DNA from: Stomorhina lunata
Lineage: Eukaryota > Arthropoda > Insecta > Diptera > Rhiniidae
DNA: 64,000 bases
Assembly (NCBI GenBank): GCA_933228675.1
Contig: OW121745.1
Location: 653,346-717,345, forward strand
Direction of reading: 5' to 3'
Below the pieces are notes generated by a model that was not told where the DNA came from, did not search any database, and saw only the letters and a list, made by a program, of their open reading frames with translations. This document shows positions 59,487-64,000 of this stretch, in pieces; positions within the stretch are counted from its first letter, which is position 1; each line of letters begins with the position of its first letter. Made by a program: the position numbers and the translations under genes.

Positions 59487-61502
59487 GGACAGACAGGTAG
59501 ACGGACGGACATGTAGACGGACGGATAAACAAACAGACGGACGGACGGGCAAACAAACAGACGGACGGACGGAGGTCACGAAATCGATTCTTGTGCCGAT
59601 TCTGAGTTGATCGGTACAATTTGAATGGTATTCATAATCAGATTTGTGGAGTATATATATCAGATTTTAGAAAATCCTCCCATAAAGAACAATGTTAAAT
59701 TTCATCACAATCGGTCCATAAACACCTGAGATATCGCTGAAACAATACTTACAAAATGTAAACAAAATTTCTTAGACATGTACTTTGGGCAATTTGCTGT
59801 ACATCAAATGTAGTGTTATGGCGATATCTCAATTGTTTATAGACCGCTTTTGATAAAATTTAATAACGTGCTTGGTGGGGGAATTTCCTAAAATCTGATA
59901 TAAAATTTATGTAGGTCCGTACTAAAGGAGGATAGTTTTTCCTATTTCTGCATTTAATTTTTTCAACAAACATTCTCTAATGTGTACTTTGGGCAATTTG
60001 CGATACATCAAATTCAGTGTTTTGGCGATATCTCAGTTGTTTATGGACCGATTTTGATAAAATTTTACAGAGTGCTTTGGGAAAATATTTCCTACAATCT
60101 GATATATAACATATTATCACATGTACACCAGGAGTATCTTTTTTCTCTTGTTATTTAAAAGTGTGTTTCAATCAAAAATTTTAAAATTTTCGTCTAATTT
60201 TTGGTATTTTTTCGATATTTTCGGTGTTTATAAACCGATTTTAATGAAATTTAATAGCGTTCATTGCGGGAGAATTTCCTAAAATCTGATATATAATTTA
60301 TGTAAGTCCATCCTCCAGGGGCTTCAGAAACTTGATTTCAACAGACAGACAGACGGACATCGCTTAATCGATTCTCCTCCCGATTCTGAGTCGATCGGTA
60401 TAATTTTTATGGGGTCTTCGATCACAAATAAAAAAATTACAAACGGAATCACAAACTTATAATACCCTTTCACCTATTGGTGAAGGGTATAAAAAGGACA
60501 GACAGGTAGACGGACGGACAAACAAACAGACGGACGGACAGACGGACGGAGGTCGCGAAATCGATTCTTGTGCCGTTTCTGAGTTGATCGGTACAATTTG
60601 AATGGTATTCATAATCAGATTTGTGGAGTATATATATCAGATTTTAGAAAATCCTCCCATAAAGAACGATGTCAAATTTCATCACAATCGGTCCATAAAC
60701 ACCTGAGATATCGCTGAAACAATACTTACAAAATGTAAACAAAATTTCTTAGACACGTACTTTGGGCAATTTGCTGTACATCAAATGTAGTGTTATGGCG
60801 ATATCTCAATTGTTTATAGACCGCTTTTGATAAAATTTAATAACGTGCTTGGTGGGGGAATTTCCTAAAATCTGATATAAAATTTATGTAGGTCCGTACT
60901 AAAGGAGGATAGTTTTTCCTATTTATGCATTTAATTTTTTCAACAAACATTCTCTAATGTGTACTTTGGGCAATTTGCGATACATCAAATTCAGTGTTTT
61001 GGCGATATCTCAGTTGTTTATGGACCGATTTTGAGAAAATTTTACAGAGTACTTTGGGAAAATATTTCCTACAATCTGATATATAACATATTATCACATG
61101 TATACCAGGAGTATCTTTTTTCTCTTGTTATTTAAAAGTGTGTTTCAATCAAAAATTTTAAAATTTTCGTCTAATTTTTGGTATTTTTTTCGATATTTTC
61201 GGTGTTTATAAACCGATTTTAATGAAATTTAATAGCGTTCATTGCGGGAGAATTTCCTAAAATCTGATATATAATTTATGTAAGTCCATCCTCCAGGGGC
61301 TTCAGAAACTTGATTTCAACAGACAGACAGACGGACGGACAGACAGACAGACAGACAGACGGACATCACTTAATCGATTCTCCTCCCGATTCTGAGTCGA
61401 TCGGTATAATTTTTATGGGGTCTACGATTACTAATAAAAAAATTACAAACGGAATCACAAACTTATAATACCCTTTCACCTATTGGTGAAGGGTATAAAA
61501 AA
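59487..61502 (+). repeat. Two tandem 1.0-kb units of the DINE-like right half
   Basis: Unit C is 59487-60495 and unit D is 60496-61502. Each starts GGACAGACAGGTAGACGG and ends CACCTATTGGTGAAGGGTATAAAAA, and each abuts the end of the unit before it. They match each other closely and match the right half of 57034-59486 and of 55168-56996. Unit lengths are 1009 and about 1007 bp. (CAGA)n/(CGGA)n runs differ in length between units. Confidence 0.85.
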
Positions 61503-61663
61503 GATAATGACAATTTCAAATAATTAATAACAAAAAACAAAACAAAAAACATTTTCATACTATATGCAGAAAAAATTCTCAAAGCATACCAAGCAACTAT
61601 TTGAAAATCAAAATTTAGAAGAAAGTGAAAGTACAAAGAATAAGATTACACTATAGTAATTCT

Positions 61664-63020
61664 AAACAAGTAAGAGTGTTATATTCGGCTGTGCCGAATC
61701 TTATATACCCACCATCAAGTTGTGTTAAATTTAGAAACATATCTCATATATATATACGAGGGTGCAGCAAATTCAAAACGTGGACCAAATTGGAAAAAAG
61801 TTGTTACGCTAGTTGTCATTGTTGGTAAAATATTTGGAATAACTTCGGTTGCAGTAGCTTTATAGTTCAACATTCAAAAGTATGTAAGTGGTTTCCCTAG
61901 TATTTATTTACTTTGAACAAAATTCGTTATCACAACCGGGTATGGTTTTACATTAATAAGTTGTTAAATACTTTTCCTTTAGCTTAACATTTAGTTAGGA
62001 TAAAGAAGTTGATAGTAATACGACTGGTCTATATATTTTGTAAGGAGGTCCTAATGCATCTACCATATACAAATCTTAATATGCTGCTTGTACCTCCGAA
62101 TCTTTTTAATTGTAGATATAAAAAGGGGATGTAATATATATATAAGAATTATAGCCAAATGTTGACCGATTGTAACAAAACTTTACACACTGGTTGGTAT
62201 TTATGTAAAGCTTATTTTTGCAAAATTTAGTGGCAATAGCTATCACAGTTTCTAATTTAATAGCTTTTAACTGGTCCTTGCTAAATATTTTTTGGTTTCC
62301 GGGAGTGTATTTTATATGAGAGTTATAGTCAAATATGGACCGATTCCTATAAAATTTGATATACTGACCAATAGTTGTATAAAACTTCTCTATACTAAAT
62401 TTAGTCGCCATAGCTATTACAATTGTATTCAATTTATCAGCATTCATGTGTTTCCCGGGGCGGGGTTATATGGGAGCTCTAACTAAATGTGAACCGATTT
62501 TGCCCATTTTCAGTATACAACTTTTGTTACATATCAGAAATACTTTTGTAAAATTTTGTCTCTCTAGCTTTTATAGTTAAGGAGCTGTCGCGCTTTTATC
62601 TAACGGACAGACGGACATAAACCCCCTTTTCTTTTTGTATTTTTGTGTTTCCGTAAGTTTTTTATACGGGAGCTAGGTCAAATGGTGACCGATTGTGACA
62701 AAATTTTGCACACTGGCGAGGTTATACGGGAGCTATGGTCAAATGTTAACCGATTTTGCCCAATTTCAATACCAAAATTTTCTCATAAATGAGGAATGCT
62801 TTTGCTAAGTTTCAGTGAGCTAGCTCTTTTCGTTTAGGCGTTATCGTGATTTCAACAGACAGACAGACAGACGGACAGACAGACGGACATCGCTCAATCG
62901 TCTTAGAATTTTATAAGGATTCAGAATATATATCGTTTTTGATTTTTGAGCCAATATTAAGGAAATTACAAACGGAATGACAATCTCAATATACCCCCCA
63001 TTCTTTTTGATGGTGGGTAT
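61664..63020 (+). repeat. DINE/HINE-like family 2 element
   Basis: It starts AAACAAGTAAGAGTG with the hairpin ATTCGGC-TGT-GCCGAAT and ends TTGATGGTGGGTATAAAAA. The right end is the inverse of the start of 2974-4161. It contains a GACAGACAGACAGACGGAC tract at about 62857 and repeated GGGAGCT-ATGGTCAAATG modules. The internal AAAAGGGGATGT at 62121 recurs at 63022. Confidence 0.68.
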
Positions 63021-64000
63021 AAAAAGGGGATGTTATATATATAAGAACTATAGCCAAATGTTGACCGATATTTACAAAATTTTACATACTGGCTGGTATT
63101 AATATAAAGTTTATTTGTGCAAAATTTAGTGACCATAGCTGACATAGTTTATAATTTAATAGCTTTTAACTGGCGTTTTTGGCATTTTAGTGGTTACCGG
63201 GAGCGGTTTTTATATGAAAGCTATGGTCAAAAGTGGACCGATTCCAATAAAATTTGACATACTAACTGAAAGTTGCATAAAACTTCTCTGTTCTTAATGT
63301 AGTAGTCATAGATTTTGAGAATTTTATTAAATTTGTTAGCATAAATGTGATTCCCGAGGCAGGGTTATATGGGAGCTCTTACTAAATGTGAACCGATTTT
63401 ACCCATTTTTAGCACACAGATTCTATAATATATCGAAAATATTTTTGTTAATCGCGCTTTTCTCTGACGGAAAGACGGACACAGACCGTGTTTTCTTATT
63501 GTATTTTTGCGTTTCTGTAAGTTTTTTACATGGGAGCTATGGTCAAATAGTAGCCGATTGTAACAAAATTTTGCACACTGGCTGGCATTCATATAAGACT
63601 TCCTTTTGTAAAATTTTGTTACTGTAGCCCTTTTCGTTAAGGCGCTATCGAGCTTTTATCTGACGGACAGACGGACATAAACCCCCTTTTCTTTTTGTAT
63701 TTTTGTGTTTCCGTAAGTTTTTTATATGGGAGCTATGGTCAAATGGTGACCGATTGTGACAAAATTTTGCACACTGGTTGGAATTGACATAAGACTTCCT
63801 CGTGCTAAATTTAGTGGTTATATCTGTTATAGTTTTAGATTTATTGGCATTTAAGTGTATTTTAGGTGAAATTTTGGCTGTTTCCGTATGTTTTTTGTAT
63901 GGGAGCTATGACTAAATGTCAACCGATTTTGATGAAATTTTACACGATGCCTAGGGCTTATGCAAAACTTCTATATACCAAATTTTATCATCATAGCTAT
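63021..64000 (+). repeat. Next tandem unit of family 2, running off the window
   Basis: It starts AAAAGGGGATGTTATATATA right at the end of the previous unit and repeats the material from 62121 on with a spacing of 901 bp, at clearly lower identity than the family 1 array. Further degenerate sub-units with CCGTAAGTTTTTTA and TGGGAGCTATGGTCAAAT follow to the window end. No gene is supported. Confidence 0.65.

Noticed and set aside
59490..60560. CRISPR-like or coding meaning of the CAGA/CGGA tracts
   Set aside because: They are tetranucleotide simple repeats of the DINE-like family without unique spacers, in a eukaryotic genome.
1..64000. tRNA, rRNA or other structural RNA genes
   Set aside because: No cloverleaf with A and B boxes or rRNA segment was recognised on either strand.

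Overview
This window looks like heterochromatin-like or otherwise repeat-dense DNA from a higher fly (Diptera, Cyclorrhapha, plausibly a calyptrate). The base composition is AT-rich. The retroelement mix is insect-typical: gypsy-group, BEL/Pao, Penelope-like and non-LTR elements. Much of the non-coding DNA carries short modules that resemble Drosophila DINE-1/INE-1 (Helentron-derived) elements: a start like TTTTTATACCC, then a GTCCGTCTGTCTG-type tract. No conventional host gene is certain. The only intron-bearing gene, a SAM-domain protein gene, itself seems to sit inside an element with terminal inverted repeats.

Layout. 1-2575: internally deleted copy of a gypsy-group element ('gypsy-B') ending in its 3' LTR. 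2576-4920: fragments of two DINE-like families. 4923-13528: element with CACT-type ends carrying a four-exon SAM-domain gene; its third intron, otherwise 74 bp, holds a young gypsy/errantivirus-type retrotransposon ('gypsy-A', 5972-12732). 13788-16190: Tc1/mariner-superfamily transposon with an intact DD34E transposase and a nested 228-bp palindromic MITE. 16437-19421: minus-strand non-LTR retrotransposon. 19458-22618: Penelope-like element with direct terminal repeats. 24446-34277: reverse DINE-like repeats holding a near-complete gypsy-B copy (26803-33022). 34890-36720: frameshifted non-LTR reverse transcriptase. 36944-37482: MITE. 38659-47744: young, intact BEL/Pao element ('BEL-1') with an extra 3' ORF. 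48031-56996: DINE-like element split by a second, minus-strand BEL/Pao ('BEL-2'). 57034-64000: DINE-like elements, partly as about 1.0-kb and 0.9-kb tandem units.

The most interesting points are these. (1) gypsy-B has a textbook -1 frameshift signal: GTTAAAC, a 6-nt spacer, a 10-bp stem and a possible 5-bp pseudoknot. (2) gypsy-A has a TTTTTTA slippery site, in phase, followed by a 10-bp stem that includes the gag stop. (3) BEL-1 has an accessory ORF downstream of pol, directly behind a strong splice acceptor. It encodes Gag-like zinc knuckles plus a protease-like domain whose catalytic Asp is lost, and contains a perfect in-frame 489-bp tandem duplication. (4) BEL-1 is flanked by about 660-bp near-identical direct repeats of host DNA, and its 5' LTR lacks its first two bases at a TTTACG microhomology, as expected of aberrant integration or repair. 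(5) The SAM-domain gene appears to be cargo of a TIR element. All functional statements come from reading motifs; no database search was run.
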